Below, piece after piece: positions 49,025-57,907 of a stretch of DNA of 64,000 nucleotides. How positions within the stretch are numbered: the first letter of the stretch is position 1; every line of letters starts with the position of its first letter. The DNA is from Alicyclobacillus fastidiosus. GTDB taxonomy: Bacteria; Bacillota; Bacilli; Alicyclobacillales; Alicyclobacillaceae. The notes below the pieces were generated by a model, which saw only the letters and a program-made list of their open reading frames with translations, was not told where the DNA came from and searched no databases. The stretch lies in assembly GCF_026651875.1 (NCBI RefSeq), contig NZ_CP104067.1, forward strand, positions 248,001 to 312,000, given 5' to 3'. The position numbers and the translations under genes were made by a program.

Positions 49025-49266
49025 GGTGATGATTTGCGGACTGCCGATTGTAGCGAGCCGGGATGGTGAAAGCCGGTAATGAACTGCTGGGGAGTATGGT
49101 TCCGGAGGATGTGTGTCGAATGGCGCCTGGCGCTCTTAGACGCACACGGGGGTTCCCGTTATCGGACAGAGTGTCAACAGCACTCAGAACGAGGCACCGA
49201 GTACATGGTGCGAAGTTGGGTGGTACCGCGAGTAACCCTCGTCCCAATGTGGACGGGGTTTTTTTG
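49025..49266 (+). promoter_or_regulatory. Methionine T-box leader of metG
   Basis: Stem I apical part AGCGAGCCGGGATGGTGAAAG (in two segments, about 49053-49073) has the conserved AG bulge and GATGGTGAAAG loop. The specifier loop carries ATG at 49096-49098 within GGAGTATGGTTCC, reading Met. The T-box GGGTGGTACCGCG (49218-49230) and the terminator CCTCGTCC/GGACGGGG followed by seven T (to about 49265) are clear. Uncharged tRNA-Met should pair with ATG and TGGTACC to stop termination and raise metG expression. Confidence 0.9.
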
Positions 49267-49395
49267 TCGTTTCAGGGCCTTTGAGGCGCCCGCTGGACAG
49301 GTTCTCGGTTATCGTCAAGGGCAGTCCGGGGCAGCGGTCAATAGATCCAGCCTGGGGAACGGCGAACAATCCTGTTGAAGAAGGTGATTGATTCT

Positions 49396-51363
49396 ATGGG
49401 GAAACCGACATTTTATATCACGACCCCGATTTACTACCCGAACGATAGGCTGCACATCGGGCATGCCTACACCACCGTCGCGGCTGACGCGATGGCCAGG
49501 TATAAACGGCTGCGCGGTTACGACGTCTTCTTTTTGACGGGGACCGATGAGCACGGCCAGAAAATCCAAACCAGGGCGGCGCAGGCTGGTCTCGAGCCAA
49601 AACCGTTTCTCGATCCGATCATCGAGTGGATTCAAGGATTGTGGCAAAAGCTCAATATTTCGTACGACGACTTCATTCGGACGACGGAGGACCGCCATAC
49701 TAAAGTCGTCGCCGAGATCTTTGAAAGGCTACTCGCCAAGGACGATATCTATCTGTCGGAGTACGAGGGTTGGTACTGCACGCCCGACGAATCGTTTTGG
49801 CTGGAACGCGAGCTGAAGGACGGGAAATGTCCGGAGTGTGGGCGCGAGGTGCAGTTTGTGCGCGAGGAATCGTACTTCTTCCGCATGAGTAAGTATGTCG
49901 ACCGCTTGGTCCAATACTACGAGGAAAACCCAGGCTTTATCGAGCCGGTCGGGCGCAAGACGGAAATGCTGAAAAACTTCATCCAACCAGGCCTCCAAGA
50001 CCTGTGTGTGTCGCGGACCTCATTTGACTGGGGCATCCACGTCAAGAGCGACCCGAAACACGTGGTCTACGTGTGGCTGGATGCGCTCACGAACTACATC
50101 ACCGCCATCGGCTACGGATCGGACGACGTAGCTCAGCAGGAGAAGTTTCAGAAGTATTGGCCAGCCGATGTGCACGTCGTCGGGAAGGACATCGTGCGCT
50201 TTCACAGCATCTACTGGCCCATCATCCTGATGGCGCTCGACCTTCCACTCCCGAAAAAGGTGTTTGGCCACGGTTTCTTCCTGGCGAAGGGTGGAAAGAT
50301 GAGTAAGTCGAAGGGGAACGTGATCGATCCGCTGCAACTCGTCGACCGCTACGGCCGGGACGCGTTCCGTTACTTTTTACTCCGCGAGGTCCCCTTCGGC
50401 CAGGACGGCATTTTTACGCCGGAGGCGATGGTCGAGCGGTTGAACTACGATCTCGCCAACGACTTCGGCAACCTCATCCACCGCACGGTCGCGATGCTCG
50501 GGAAGTTTAACGACGGGGTCGTCCCGCACCCGAACGAGAGCGCCGGTGCGGACGACGAGCTGAGGAGCGTAGCGGAAGCCGCTGTGTCGTCGGTGGAGAA
50601 TGCGATGGACCAAATGCAGTTCTCTGTCGCACTGACAGAGCTGTGGACCCTCGTGCGGCGAGCAAACAAGTATATCGACGAGTGTCAGCCTTGGAAGTTA
50701 CACAAAGAGGGGCAGACTGAGCGATTGCACACGGTGCTCTACAACATGGTTGAAGCCATCCGGCTCGCTGGCGTCGTGGTTCAGCCGTTCATGACGGATG
50801 CGCCAGTGACCATCAAGGCTCAATTCGGTTGGTCAGACGATGACTTTGCTTGGCATCGCTTGGCGTTTGGAGATGGTCCGTCGGGGCAGCGCGTCGCACA
50901 AGCGGCACCGCTGTTCCCACGGCTGGACGTAGAAAAGGAGATTGAAGCATTGGAAGAGATGACGGGCGCAAAGGAATTGCAAAAACAGAACAATGAAGTG
51001 GGCGCCAAGCCGCAGGACGAGACGAAGGACCCAGGTAAACCGCAGATCGGCATCGACACATTCGACCAGGTGGAACTCCGCGTAGGCCAAATCAAGACGG
51101 CTGCAAAAGTCGAGGGAGCAGACAAACTCCTTCAGTTCCAGGTAGATCTGGGCTTCGAGACCCGACAGATTGTCTCTGGTATCGCCAAGTACTTTACGCC
51201 GGAAGAGCTCGTCGGCAAAAAGGTCATCGTCGTGGCGAACCTGAAGCCTGTGAAATTGCGCGGTGTGCAGTCCCAGGGCATGATTCTCGCGGCCTCACAG
51301 GGCGATACGTTGACGCTTGCCACCGTCCCTGACTCGATGCCTAACGGAGCGATTGTCAAGTGA
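49396..51363 (+). CDS. metG: Methionyl-tRNA synthetase
   Basis: A 655-residue class I synthetase. ATG at 49396 is 9 bases after AAGGTGA and begins directly at the family start GKPTFYITTPIYYPN. HIGH at residues 20-23, zinc-knuckle CTPDE...CPECG, and KMSKSKG near 301. The C-terminal OB-fold tRNA-binding domain (about 550-655, DQVELRVGQIKTA) is fused. A methionine T-box precedes it. Overlaps tatD by 4 bases (GTGA). Confidence 0.96.
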   Translation: MGKPTFYITTPIYYPNDRLHIGHAYTTVAADAMARYKRLRGYDVFFLTGTDEHGQKIQTRAAQAGLEPKPFLDPIIEWIQGLWQKLNISYDDFIRTTEDRHTKVVAEIFERLLAKDDIYLSEYEGWYCTPDESFWLERELKDGKCPECGREVQFVREESYFFRMSKYVDRLVQYYEENPGFIEPVGRKTEMLKNFIQPGLQDLCVSRTSFDWGIHVKSDPKHVVYVWLDALTNYITAIGYGSDDVAQQEKFQKYWPADVHVVGKDIVRFHSIYWPIILMALDLPLPKKVFGHGFFLAKGGKMSKSKGNVIDPLQLVDRYGRDAFRYFLLREVPFGQDGIFTPEAMVERLNYDLANDFGNLIHRTVAMLGKFNDGVVPHPNESAGADDELRSVAEAAVSSVENAMDQMQFSVALTELWTLVRRANKYIDECQPWKLHKEGQTERLHTVLYNMVEAIRLAGVVVQPFMTDAPVTIKAQFGWSDDDFAWHRLAFGDGPSGQRVAQAAPLFPRLDVEKEIEALEEMTGAKELQKQNNEVGAKPQDETKDPGKPQIGIDTFDQVELRVGQIKTAAKVEGADKLLQFQVDLGFETRQIVSGIAKYFTPEELVGKKVIVVANLKPVKLRGVQSQGMILAASQGDTLTLATVPDSMPNGAIVK

Positions 51364-52145
51364 CTTTGTTCGACACCCATTGCCATTTGATGGATGAACA
51401 ATTTTCCGATGACGTCGACTTGGTCATTCAAGGTGCTCGCGCAGCGGGCGTCAAGTACATCGTCGTCCCTGCGATCGATGTCGTGACGGCCCGCCGTGCG
51501 ATCGCCATTGCAGAGCGGTACGAGGGCGTGTACGCCGCAGTTGGCATTCATCCGGAGTCAGCCAAGGACGTACCCGCCTGTGACTTCGACGAAGTCGAAC
51601 GCCTGGCGGCACACCAGAAGGTCGTCGCGATTGGCGAAATCGGGCTTGACTACTACTGGGACGCCGCGCCGCGACCGGAGCAACAGGCCGTTTTGCGAAG
51701 ACAAATCGAGTTGGCGAAACGAGTCGACCTGCCCATCATCATTCACAATCGCGAGTCGACCAAGGACGTGGTCGACGTGCTTCGCGACGCCGGGGCGGCA
51801 GAGGTTGGTGGCGTCATGCACTGTTTCAACGAGACGTTGGATGTGGCAGAGAAGTGCATGGCGCTTGGGTTTTATATCTCCTTCGGCGGCCCAGTGACGT
51901 TCAAGAAGGCCGAAGACGTTCGCGAGGTGGCGGCGCAGATTCCGGACGACCGCATTCTCATCGAAACGGACAGCCCGTACCTCTCCCCGCACCCGTTTCG
52001 CGGAAAGCGCAACGAACCTGCGCGGGTGCGGCTCGTTGCGGAGCAAATCGCGCAGGTTCGCGGTGTCGATGTCGATGTGCTGGCGGCTCAAACGACCGCC
52101 AATGCACTCGCCTTGTTTCGGGGTGTGAAGCCGTATGGTGAATGA
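51360..52145 (+). CDS. tatD: TatD family deoxyribonuclease
   Basis: A 261-residue TIM-barrel metal-dependent nuclease (YabD). FDTHCHLMD supplies the first metal His pair; GEIGLDYYWD, IIHNRES, MHCFNE and ETDSPYLSPHPFRGKRNEP are the family motifs. GTG start overlaps the metG stop. TatD enzymes are 3'-5' DNA exonucleases with roles in repair and DNA turnover. Order metG-tatD is as in B. subtilis. Confidence 0.95.
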   Translation: MTLFDTHCHLMDEQFSDDVDLVIQGARAAGVKYIVVPAIDVVTARRAIAIAERYEGVYAAVGIHPESAKDVPACDFDEVERLAAHQKVVAIGEIGLDYYWDAAPRPEQQAVLRRQIELAKRVDLPIIIHNRESTKDVVDVLRDAGAAEVGGVMHCFNETLDVAEKCMALGFYISFGGPVTFKKAEDVREVAAQIPDDRILIETDSPYLSPHPFRGKRNEPARVRLVAEQIAQVRGVDVDVLAAQTTANALALFRGVKPYGE

Positions 52146-52716
52146 GCACGAGCGCCCTGTCGTCGACGAAATCGTGGTCGTCGAAGGGATTCACGACAAA
52201 CAAGTGGTCGATCTCGCCGTCCAAGCGGACGTTCACGTCCTTGGCGGTGACCGCATTGGGCAGCGCACGATGGATGTGCTACGGCGTGCGGTGCGAACGC
52301 GCGGCGTCATCGTGCTGACTGACCCAGATGGTGCAGGCGAGCGCATTCGCAGGCGCATCGATCAGGCGGTGCCTGGGTGCGGGCACGCACACATCCCGCG
52401 CAAGCGTGCACAAAGCGCAAAGGGGCTCGGCGTGGAGCACGCGGCCCCGGCGGACGTGCGCGCGGCCATCCTAAAGGTCCGCCTGTCACGTAGTGAGTCG
52501 CACCCATCGACCACTCCAGTGGAACGGTTTACACAGAGCGACTTATTGGAAGCGCGACTCCTTGGTTGCGAGGAGGCCGCAGCGCGCCGGACGGCACTCG
52601 GGGACATGCTAGGTATCGGATACGGCAACGCTAAGGCGTTTCTAAACAAGTTGAACACACTCGGCGTCACTCGCGAGGAGTGGGAGTCCGCGTTAGAAAG
52701 GTTGCAGACAGAATGA
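52135..52716 (+). CDS. rnmV: Ribonuclease M5
   Basis: A 193-residue Toprim-domain nuclease that matures the 5S rRNA precursor with ribosomal protein L18. VVVEGIHDKQVV is the Toprim Glu motif and VLTDPDGAGERIRRRID the DxD motif. The C-terminal domain (DLLEARLLGCEEAAARR) fits M5. ATG at 52135 overlaps tatD by 11 bases, and its stop overlaps rsmA (ATGA). yabE, which lies between tatD and rnmV in B. subtilis, is absent. Confidence 0.93.
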   Translation: MVNEHERPVVDEIVVVEGIHDKQVVDLAVQADVHVLGGDRIGQRTMDVLRRAVRTRGVIVLTDPDGAGERIRRRIDQAVPGCGHAHIPRKRAQSAKGLGVEHAAPADVRAAILKVRLSRSESHPSTTPVERFTQSDLLEARLLGCEEAAARRTALGDMLGIGYGNAKAFLNKLNTLGVTREEWESALERLQTE

Positions 52717-53588
52717 CGGCTGGAGAGCGCGAAACTTCGCCCCGCATGCGGGATCTCTTGCAGAAGCACGACTTTCATACGAAGAAGCAGTTTGGCCAGA
52801 ACTTTCTCATCGACCAAAACGTGCTCGACCGCATCGCCGACGCCGTCCGTCCTGACGATCACACGCTTGTGCTCGAAATCGGGCCGGGGGCCGGCGCTTT
52901 AACCGTGGAGCTCGCGCGCCGTGCCGCGAAAGTGGTGGCCATTGAGAAGGACGAGACGCTTCGCCCCGTCCTTCGCGATGTCTTAGAGCCTTATCCGAAT
53001 GTCGAGGTGACGTTTGCGGACGTGCTCGACGTCGACTTGGCTGGCCTTTTGCAACCGGATCTGACAGGGGATCGCAAACTGTGCTTCGCGGCAAACCTGC
53101 CATATTACATCACGACGCCAATTTTGTTTCAGGTTCTCGAAGCAAATCTGCCTTTGGAGCGCGCAGTCGTCATGGTGCAAAAAGAGGTGGCTGATCGGAT
53201 GGTGGCCGGCCCTGGCGGCAAAGAGTATGGGGTCCTGTCGGTCGGCATCCAGTACCGCGCCAGTGCAAAGCGACTGTTCACCGTGCCACCCGGTGCCTTC
53301 GCGCCACAGCCAGGAGTCGATTCAGCCGTCGTGCTGCTCGACTGCACTCAGCCACAAGACGTTTCGGTGGAGGACGAGAAAGTGTTCTTCCGAGTCGTCA
53401 AGGCGGCGTTTTCCACACGGCGCAAAACGTTGTTGAACGCGCTCTCGAACGCCATGGGCGTACCAAAAGACACGTGTAAAGCGTGGATAGAGGATGCGGG
53501 CGTGCGCCCCGAGGCACGCGCGGAGACCTTGTCCATCGAACAGTTCGCAGCGCTTGCAAACCGATATCTCACGCTATCACAAGTGTAA
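52713..53588 (+). CDS. rsmA: 16S rRNA adenine dimethyltransferase (KsgA)
   Basis: A 291-residue SAM-dependent enzyme that dimethylates A1518 and A1519 of 16S rRNA. KKQFGQNFLIDQNV (about 22-35), SAM site EIGPGAGALTVEL, and catalytic NLPYYITTPILF are intact. ATG at 52713 in an ATGA overlap with rnmV. Conserved neighbour of rnmV. Confidence 0.95.
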   Translation: MTAGERETSPRMRDLLQKHDFHTKKQFGQNFLIDQNVLDRIADAVRPDDHTLVLEIGPGAGALTVELARRAAKVVAIEKDETLRPVLRDVLEPYPNVEVTFADVLDVDLAGLLQPDLTGDRKLCFAANLPYYITTPILFQVLEANLPLERAVVMVQKEVADRMVAGPGGKEYGVLSVGIQYRASAKRLFTVPPGAFAPQPGVDSAVVLLDCTQPQDVSVEDEKVFFRVVKAAFSTRRKTLLNALSNAMGVPKDTCKAWIEDAGVRPEARAETLSIEQFAALANRYLTLSQV

Positions 53589-53619
53589 TCGCCCGCGGAC
53601 AGGATTCCCCGTGGTCGCC

Positions 53620-53648
53620 GCGGTACGGCACACGAACCGCCGTACCGC
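53620..53648. terminator. Hairpin after rsmA
   Basis: GCGGTACGGC (53620-53629) and GCCGTACCGC (53639-53648) form a 10-bp stem with a 9-base loop; no T-run. Likely the end of the metG-tatD-rnmV-rsmA transcript. Confidence 0.6.
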
Positions 53649-53747
53649 ACGGCCGCTAGGCAGCGACAAAACGGTCGCGGCAGAGCCCCGTTTCTCTATT
53701 TCTGACGAATTAGAATATACTAACGGTAGCATGAGGGGGGATGTGCC

Positions 53748-54260
53748 GTGAGGTTTCAAAGTCCAACGCGTGGGCAGCTTAGCCTGGAAGATGTAGCCGC
53801 CGACATCTTGCACGAGCGGGCCGCGAATCCGGGTGCTGAATACCGACTCATTATTGGTACGGACTCTCAGTTAAAGGGAAACGGCTCCACGGCGACCTTT
53901 GCCACAGCCATCATCCTGCATAAAACGGGCCACGGGGCACGCTACTTCGTACGCAAATTCGTTCATGAACACCTCTATTCTCTCCGCCAGCGCATGTTTA
54001 CAGAAGCCGCACTCTCCATCCAAACCAGTGGGCAACTCATGGAACACCTCAAAGTTGGCACACACGACTCCACCTATCCCGTCGCACAAGGCTCCCCGGA
54101 TTGGCCTATCGAGGTCCATCTCGACATTGGTGAACGCGGGGAAACAAAACAGTGGATCCGTGAAATCGTGGCGTGGATTGAAGCCAACGGGTACGAGGCG
54201 CGAATTAAGCCGAATTCGTATGGGGCTTCCACGGTGGCGGATAGGTATACGAAGCACTGA
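53748..54260 (+). CDS. YkuK family ribonuclease H-like protein
   Basis: A 170-residue DUF458 (YkuK) protein with an RNase H-like fold: LIIGTDSQLKGN (first acidic strand), VHLDIGERGETKQWI (second acidic strand). Such proteins are predicted nucleases, but none is well characterised. GTG at 53748 follows GAGGGGGG. It is not part of this neighbourhood in B. subtilis, so it is an insertion here. Confidence 0.82.
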   Translation: MRFQSPTRGQLSLEDVAADILHERAANPGAEYRLIIGTDSQLKGNGSTATFATAIILHKTGHGARYFVRKFVHEHLYSLRQRMFTEAALSIQTSGQLMEHLKVGTHDSTYPVAQGSPDWPIEVHLDIGERGETKQWIREIVAWIEANGYEARIKPNSYGASTVADRYTKH

Positions 54261-54369
54261 CGAATTCGACCAGTACGCTTGACCTTGGCGTACAGGTTCC
54301 CGTCGCCTGGTGAAGGACTGCGGCACGGCTACGAAGGAAACCCTGGTGCGCGGGATGGCATCACAGAAG

Positions 54370-55200
54370 CTAATCGCCACGGGGTGGGATGATCCACGTC
54401 GCCGCGGCAGCATACCGCTCTAAGGCCTCTAGGTTGCGGCTTGGGAGCGGCGCACATGGCGCGACTGAAGTGCGCGGCAATTGGCGATGCCCGAGAATTG
54501 AATAGACGGTACGACCGTCCAAGGCGATGCGCTCGCGCATCGCACGAGCGTGCGCGGGTGAGCGGCTACGGTGGCCCACGAGGCGATTGTCCCAGGCGTC
54601 GTACGTGCACCAGCTGGCCGTTTCGAGGCGGGCGACGACGGCGACCCAACAGCCCGGATTTGCGAGAAGGAGGGGGGACACACGGCGAAACAGGCGCGTG
54701 TGGACGAGTAGTGGGACCATGAACGGGACAGCACTTTCCGGGACGGCCTTCTGATGGTGCAGGGCCTCTCGCCAAATGGCTGCCGCGCCGGCCATCCCCT
54801 CGTCGCGAAGGCAACTGGACGAGAGCGATGTCACGTCACGGTCTTCTGCGGTGCCAAAGGCGATAAAATCGGCCAGCATCGGCCCAAAAGATCCGGACAG
54901 GTCCGCGTCCAGGTACAGGCAATAAGCGCTTTTACACGCTGCCGACACCCGTCGCAACAGCGCATACGTGCCGACGGCCCTCGCCACGTCGTGGCCAAGC
55001 GCAGCGTGGAAGAACACGGTGGCAACCGGGAACGGGGACTGGGCGTTGAACGCGAGCGTGCGCGCGAGTGTATCGTCGGTGCCCCCGTTGCAGACGACTA
55101 CCGCTCCCTGAATACCGGCGCGGCCCAATTGACGAAGTACGTTTTCGATGTCCCTCGCTTCATTTCGCGCGCCGATGATGGCGAACACGGGAATATTCAC
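54370..55200 (-). CDS. Family 2-like glycosyltransferase
   Basis: A 276-residue GT-A fold protein. PVFAIIGARNEARDIENVLRQL (nucleotide-sugar binding N-terminus), VVVCNGGTDDT and the metal-binding CLYLDADLSG (DxD) are typical of GT2 enzymes. No membrane helices, so it is probably cytoplasmic or peripheral. GTG at 55200 with GAGGGGTG upstream. Divergent from yabG and inserted relative to the B. subtilis order; a role in spore surface glycosylation is possible only by context. Confidence 0.75.
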   Translation of the reverse strand: MNIPVFAIIGARNEARDIENVLRQLGRAGIQGAVVVCNGGTDDTLARTLAFNAQSPFPVATVFFHAALGHDVARAVGTYALLRRVSAACKSAYCLYLDADLSGSFGPMLADFIAFGTAEDRDVTSLSSSCLRDEGMAGAAAIWREALHHQKAVPESAVPFMVPLLVHTRLFRRVSPLLLANPGCWVAVVARLETASWCTYDAWDNRLVGHRSRSPAHARAMRERIALDGRTVYSILGHRQLPRTSVAPCAPLPSRNLEALERYAAAATWIIPPRGD

Positions 55201-55222
55201 AGTAAATCACCCCTCGGTTGTC

Positions 55223-55249
55223 ACAACGGCGAACACGTGACATATGGTA
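55223..55249 (+). promoter_or_regulatory. Sigma-K-type promoter of yabG
   Basis: -35 AC (55223-55224), 16-base spacer, -10 CATATGGTA (55241-55249), an exact fit to the sigma-K pattern AC-N16-CATANNNTA. yabG is a known sigma-K gene in B. subtilis. Transcription would start about 25 bases before the ATG at 55282. Confidence 0.65.
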
Positions 55250-55281
55250 AGGGCAGATGAGCCTCGGAGGAGGGTGGTTTC

Positions 55282-56142
55282 ATGTGGAGAATAGGCGACT
55301 TAGTCACGCGAAAATCATACGGGAAGGACGTCTGCTTTGTCGTCGTTGAAGTCGACCAGGCGTCAGAAACGGCCATCATTAAAGGCCTGGACGTTCGACT
55401 CATAGCGGATGCACCGTATGACGACCTGGAAAAGGTCAGTGACGATGAATTGCGCCAATTCGAAGCCGCTCGCACCCAGGTCGAAGGCGAGTGCCTTCGA
55501 CTAATCCAGTCGCGCCGTGCGATGGAGCACGAAAAGCGCGCACTGCGTCGGGAAAGCCGCTTCCAAGCCAACCCGGATTTTTTTGAACGGCCCGGTCGGG
55601 TTCTTCACTTAGATGGTGATGGAACGTATCTGCAAAAATGTATGACAATGTATCGTGAACTCGGTATCCGGGCTATCGGACAGCATGTGTCGGAAGCGCA
55701 AATGCCAAGCTTGGTCAATAGTCTCTTGGAACAGTATGAGCCGGACATTTTAATTATTACGGGGCATGACGGCGTGATTCGCAAAGGCAAGGATTGGGCG
55801 GACATTCAGAACTACCGCAACTCGCAGAATTTCGTGCGCACCGTCTCAAACGCCAGGAAACATGCGCGAAACATGGATGACCTCGTGATCATCGCCGGTG
55901 CTTGCCAGTCGCACTTTGAGGGGATTTTGGACGCGGGAGCGAATTTTGCCAGTTCGCCGCAGCGGATCATGATCCACGCACTCGATCCCGTCTTTATCGC
56001 CGAGAAAATCGCCTTTACACCCATTCACGAGACCGTGAACCTGTACGATGCGGTCAAGTCGACGTACACGGGGACAGACGGCATTGGAGGATTGGAATCA
56101 CGAGGAAAATACCGATTGGGATTACCGAAATCTTCGTATTAA
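55282..56142 (+). CDS. yabG: Sporulation-specific coat protease YabG
   Basis: A 286-residue cysteine protease that trims and helps cross-link spore coat proteins. MWRIGDLVTRKSYGKDVCFVV at the N-terminus, VLHLDGDGTYLQKCM, ILIITGHDGVIRKG and the catalytic-type IIAGACQSHFEGILDAGANFAS in two parts are conserved. ATG at 55282 has GGAGGAGG upstream. Adjacent to veg and sspF, as in B. subtilis. Confidence 0.95.
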   Translation: MWRIGDLVTRKSYGKDVCFVVVEVDQASETAIIKGLDVRLIADAPYDDLEKVSDDELRQFEAARTQVEGECLRLIQSRRAMEHEKRALRRESRFQANPDFFERPGRVLHLDGDGTYLQKCMTMYRELGIRAIGQHVSEAQMPSLVNSLLEQYEPDILIITGHDGVIRKGKDWADIQNYRNSQNFVRTVSNARKHARNMDDLVIIAGACQSHFEGILDAGANFASSPQRIMIHALDPVFIAEKIAFTPIHETVNLYDAVKSTYTGTDGIGGLESRGKYRLGLPKSSY

Positions 56143-56173
56143 AAAACAGTCTGTAAACCTTATAAAATACCCA

Positions 56174-56246
56174 TTGACAATAAAATTCATGCGCTGATAT
56201 AATTGTTTTTCCGTTCTTGACACACCTCTCTTCCCCGTGCTATACT
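56174..56246 (+). promoter_or_regulatory. Tandem consensus sigma-A promoters of veg
   Basis: P1: TTGACA (56174-56179), 18 bases, TATAAT (56198-56203). P2: TTGACA (56217-56222), 18 bases, TATACT (56241-56246). Two near-perfect promoters in tandem, in keeping with the very strong veg promoter of B. subtilis. Confidence 0.88.
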
Positions 56247-56271
56247 TAGTGACGGAAAGAGGTGGTGTGTG

Positions 56272-56547
56272 TTGGCAAAAAATGCGCTCCACGATATTAA
56301 AAAGAGTCTAGACGGACTCATCGGCGAACGCGTACTACTCCGCGCCAACGGAGGCAGAAGAAAGACAGTTGAACGCTTCGGGGTCTTGGAAGAGACTTAT
56401 CCATCGGTGTTTGTAGTCAAGCTAGATCCACCGGATGGTTCGTTTGAACGTGTTTCGTACAGTTATGCGGATGTCTTGACGGAAACAGTAGAGCTCATGC
56501 TTTGTACGGAAGACGGCAATACTGCTAAGTTTGCAGTCGAACAGTAA
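56272..56547 (+). CDS. veg: Veg protein, biofilm/sporulation-associated
   Basis: A 91-residue conserved protein: [40 protein letters not shown] (in pieces) and [18 protein letters not shown] are diagnostic. TTG at 56272 gives the family N-terminus MAKN and has AGGTGG 6 bases upstream. In B. subtilis Veg affects biofilm matrix expression by countering SinR. Very strong tandem promoters drive it. Confidence 0.95.
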   Translation: MAKNALHDIKKSLDGLIGERVLLRANGGRRKTVERFGVLEETYPSVFVVKLDPPDGSFERVSYSYADVLTETVELMLCTEDGNTAKFAVEQ

Positions 56548-56577
56548 CAGAGCGGAACTTCGGATATGGGATAGAGG

Positions 56578-56607
56578 AAGAGGCGGAGACGCCTCTTTTT
56601 ATTTTTT
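56578..56607 (+). terminator. Rho-independent terminator of veg
   Basis: AAGAGGCG (56578-56585) and CGCCTCTT (56590-56597) with a 4-base loop, then a T-rich tract. Confidence 0.92.
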
Positions 56608-56722
56608 TCGGCGCCTTTCACCGTGACCACGACCTCCCGCAGACAACGTTTGACAGGGTAATGATTGGATGCAGAGCGAATGCTAGTCCTGTCGTCATCA
56701 CTGTCGCAGGGAGGGAACCGGC

Positions 56723-56908
56723 ATGGCGAGAAGACGGGGAACGATGTCAGAGGCATTCAAAGTGGAACTTGCTAAGGATCTTGGCTTTTATGACACGATA
56801 GCACAAGAGGGCTGGGGTGGCATTCGAGCGAAGGACGCAGGGAACATGGTGAAACGTGCCCTTGAAATCGCGGAGCGAGCTATGGCGCAATCTAACCAAA
56901 CAGAATGA
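56723..56908 (+). CDS. sspF: Small acid-soluble spore protein SspF
   Basis: A 61-residue SspF-type protein: [20 protein letters not shown], then [22 protein letters not shown]. It is related to alpha/beta SASPs, which coat DNA in the forespore. GGAGGG precedes the ATG. The usual sigma-G elements upstream were not clear. Follows veg, as in B. subtilis. Confidence 0.95.
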   Translation: MARRRGTMSEAFKVELAKDLGFYDTIAQEGWGGIRAKDAGNMVKRALEIAERAMAQSNQTE

Positions 56909-56922
56909 CGACAAATGGCTGA

Positions 56923-56953
56923 GGGCATCGCCCTCAGCCATTTGTGTAGATCC
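56923..56953. terminator. Terminator of sspF
   Basis: AAATGGCTGAGGGC (56923-56936) and GCCCTCAGCCATTT (56940-56953): a 14-bp perfect stem with a 3-base loop. Confidence 0.85.
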
Positions 56954-56995
56954 GGTGGCGCCTCGTAGCACGCACGGGTAATGGCGCATAGAATG

Positions 56996-57024
56996 CGCGC
57001 CCTGGGAAAGGATAGCCATGTATT
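56996..57024 (+). promoter_or_regulatory. Possible sigma-F/G-type promoter of cphBA
   Basis: -35 GCATA (56996-57000), 14-base spacer, -10 GGAAAGGATA (57015-57024), seven of eight positions of the sigma-F -10 consensus; the spacer is one base shorter than typical. No good sigma-A promoter was seen in the gap. If right, cyanophycin genes are forespore-expressed. Confidence 0.35.
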
Positions 57025-57064
57025 TTCACTCTAACGTACATGCGTGAGTTAGGGAGGGAGCCGC

Positions 57065-57907
57065 TTGGCAGGCCATACTGGCCCTTTAGTCATTGTGGGT
57101 GGGGCTGAAGATAAGAAGGGTGAATGCAAAATTCTTCGGCGCTTAGTGGAGCTCGGTGGCGGCAAGAGCGCGAGAGTACTGGTCATCACGGTGGCCACTG
57201 AGTTGCCGGTGGAAGTTGGGATGGATTATATCGAGGTGTTCGAGCGCATCGGTGTGGAGGATGTGCGGACATTTGACGTCTCCAAACGCGATGCCGCAAA
57301 CCTCGAAAGCGCCGTCAAAATGATTGGGAACGCCACGTGCATCTATTTCACAGGTGGAGACCAATTGCGCATCACCAAGCTCCTCGGAGGGACCCGGGTG
57401 GATGCGGCCCTGCACGACGCTGCACATCGCGGCGTCACGTTGGGCGGGACCAGCGCCGGCGCCTCGATGATGTCGAGCACGATGATTGTGGAAGGTGAGG
57501 CGGAGACCAATCCGCGCGTGAGCATCGTCGACATGGCGCCAGGCATGGAGTTTCTGGATGGCGTAGTCATTGACCAGCACTTCGCACAGCGGGGACGTCT
57601 CGGTCGTTTGCTGTCTGCAGTGGCTCAGTACCCACATCATCTCGGACTTGGTATCGATGAGAACACGGCGGTGGTTGTGCAGGACCACGTGATTGAAGTT
57701 ATCGGGCAAGGGGCCGTGAGCATCGTCGACGCAGGCAGTGTCACCTACTCGAACCTAGATCAAGTCGGTCGGGACGAATCGCTGGCCCTGTGTGGCGTAA
57801 AACTTCATACGTTGCCAGAAGGCTGTGGGTTTGACTTAAGGGATCGGAACCCCATTCCCGATTTCAAGGAGTGGGTCCGTAAACACAACAAGGAGCTGTC
57901 CTCATGA
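57065..57907 (+). CDS. cphB: Cyanophycinase
   Basis: A 280-residue serine exopeptidase of family S51, which releases beta-Asp-Arg dipeptides from cyanophycin. GPLVIVGGAEDKKGECKIL at the start, nucleophile Ser130 in GGTSAGASMMSSTM, and GLGIDENTAVVV are diagnostic. TTG start follows AGGGAGGGA. Its stop overlaps the cphA start (ATGA), so degradation and synthesis enzymes are co-expressed. Confidence 0.94.
   Translation: MAGHTGPLVIVGGAEDKKGECKILRRLVELGGGKSARVLVITVATELPVEVGMDYIEVFERIGVEDVRTFDVSKRDAANLESAVKMIGNATCIYFTGGDQLRITKLLGGTRVDAALHDAAHRGVTLGGTSAGASMMSSTMIVEGEAETNPRVSIVDMAPGMEFLDGVVIDQHFAQRGRLGRLLSAVAQYPHHLGLGIDENTAVVVQDHVIEVIGQGAVSIVDAGSVTYSNLDQVGRDESLALCGVKLHTLPEGCGFDLRDRNPIPDFKEWVRKHNKELSS

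Noticed and set aside
48872..49069. 65-codon frame in the metG leader
   Set aside because: It overlaps T-box stem I, has no ribosome binding site and a random-looking composition.
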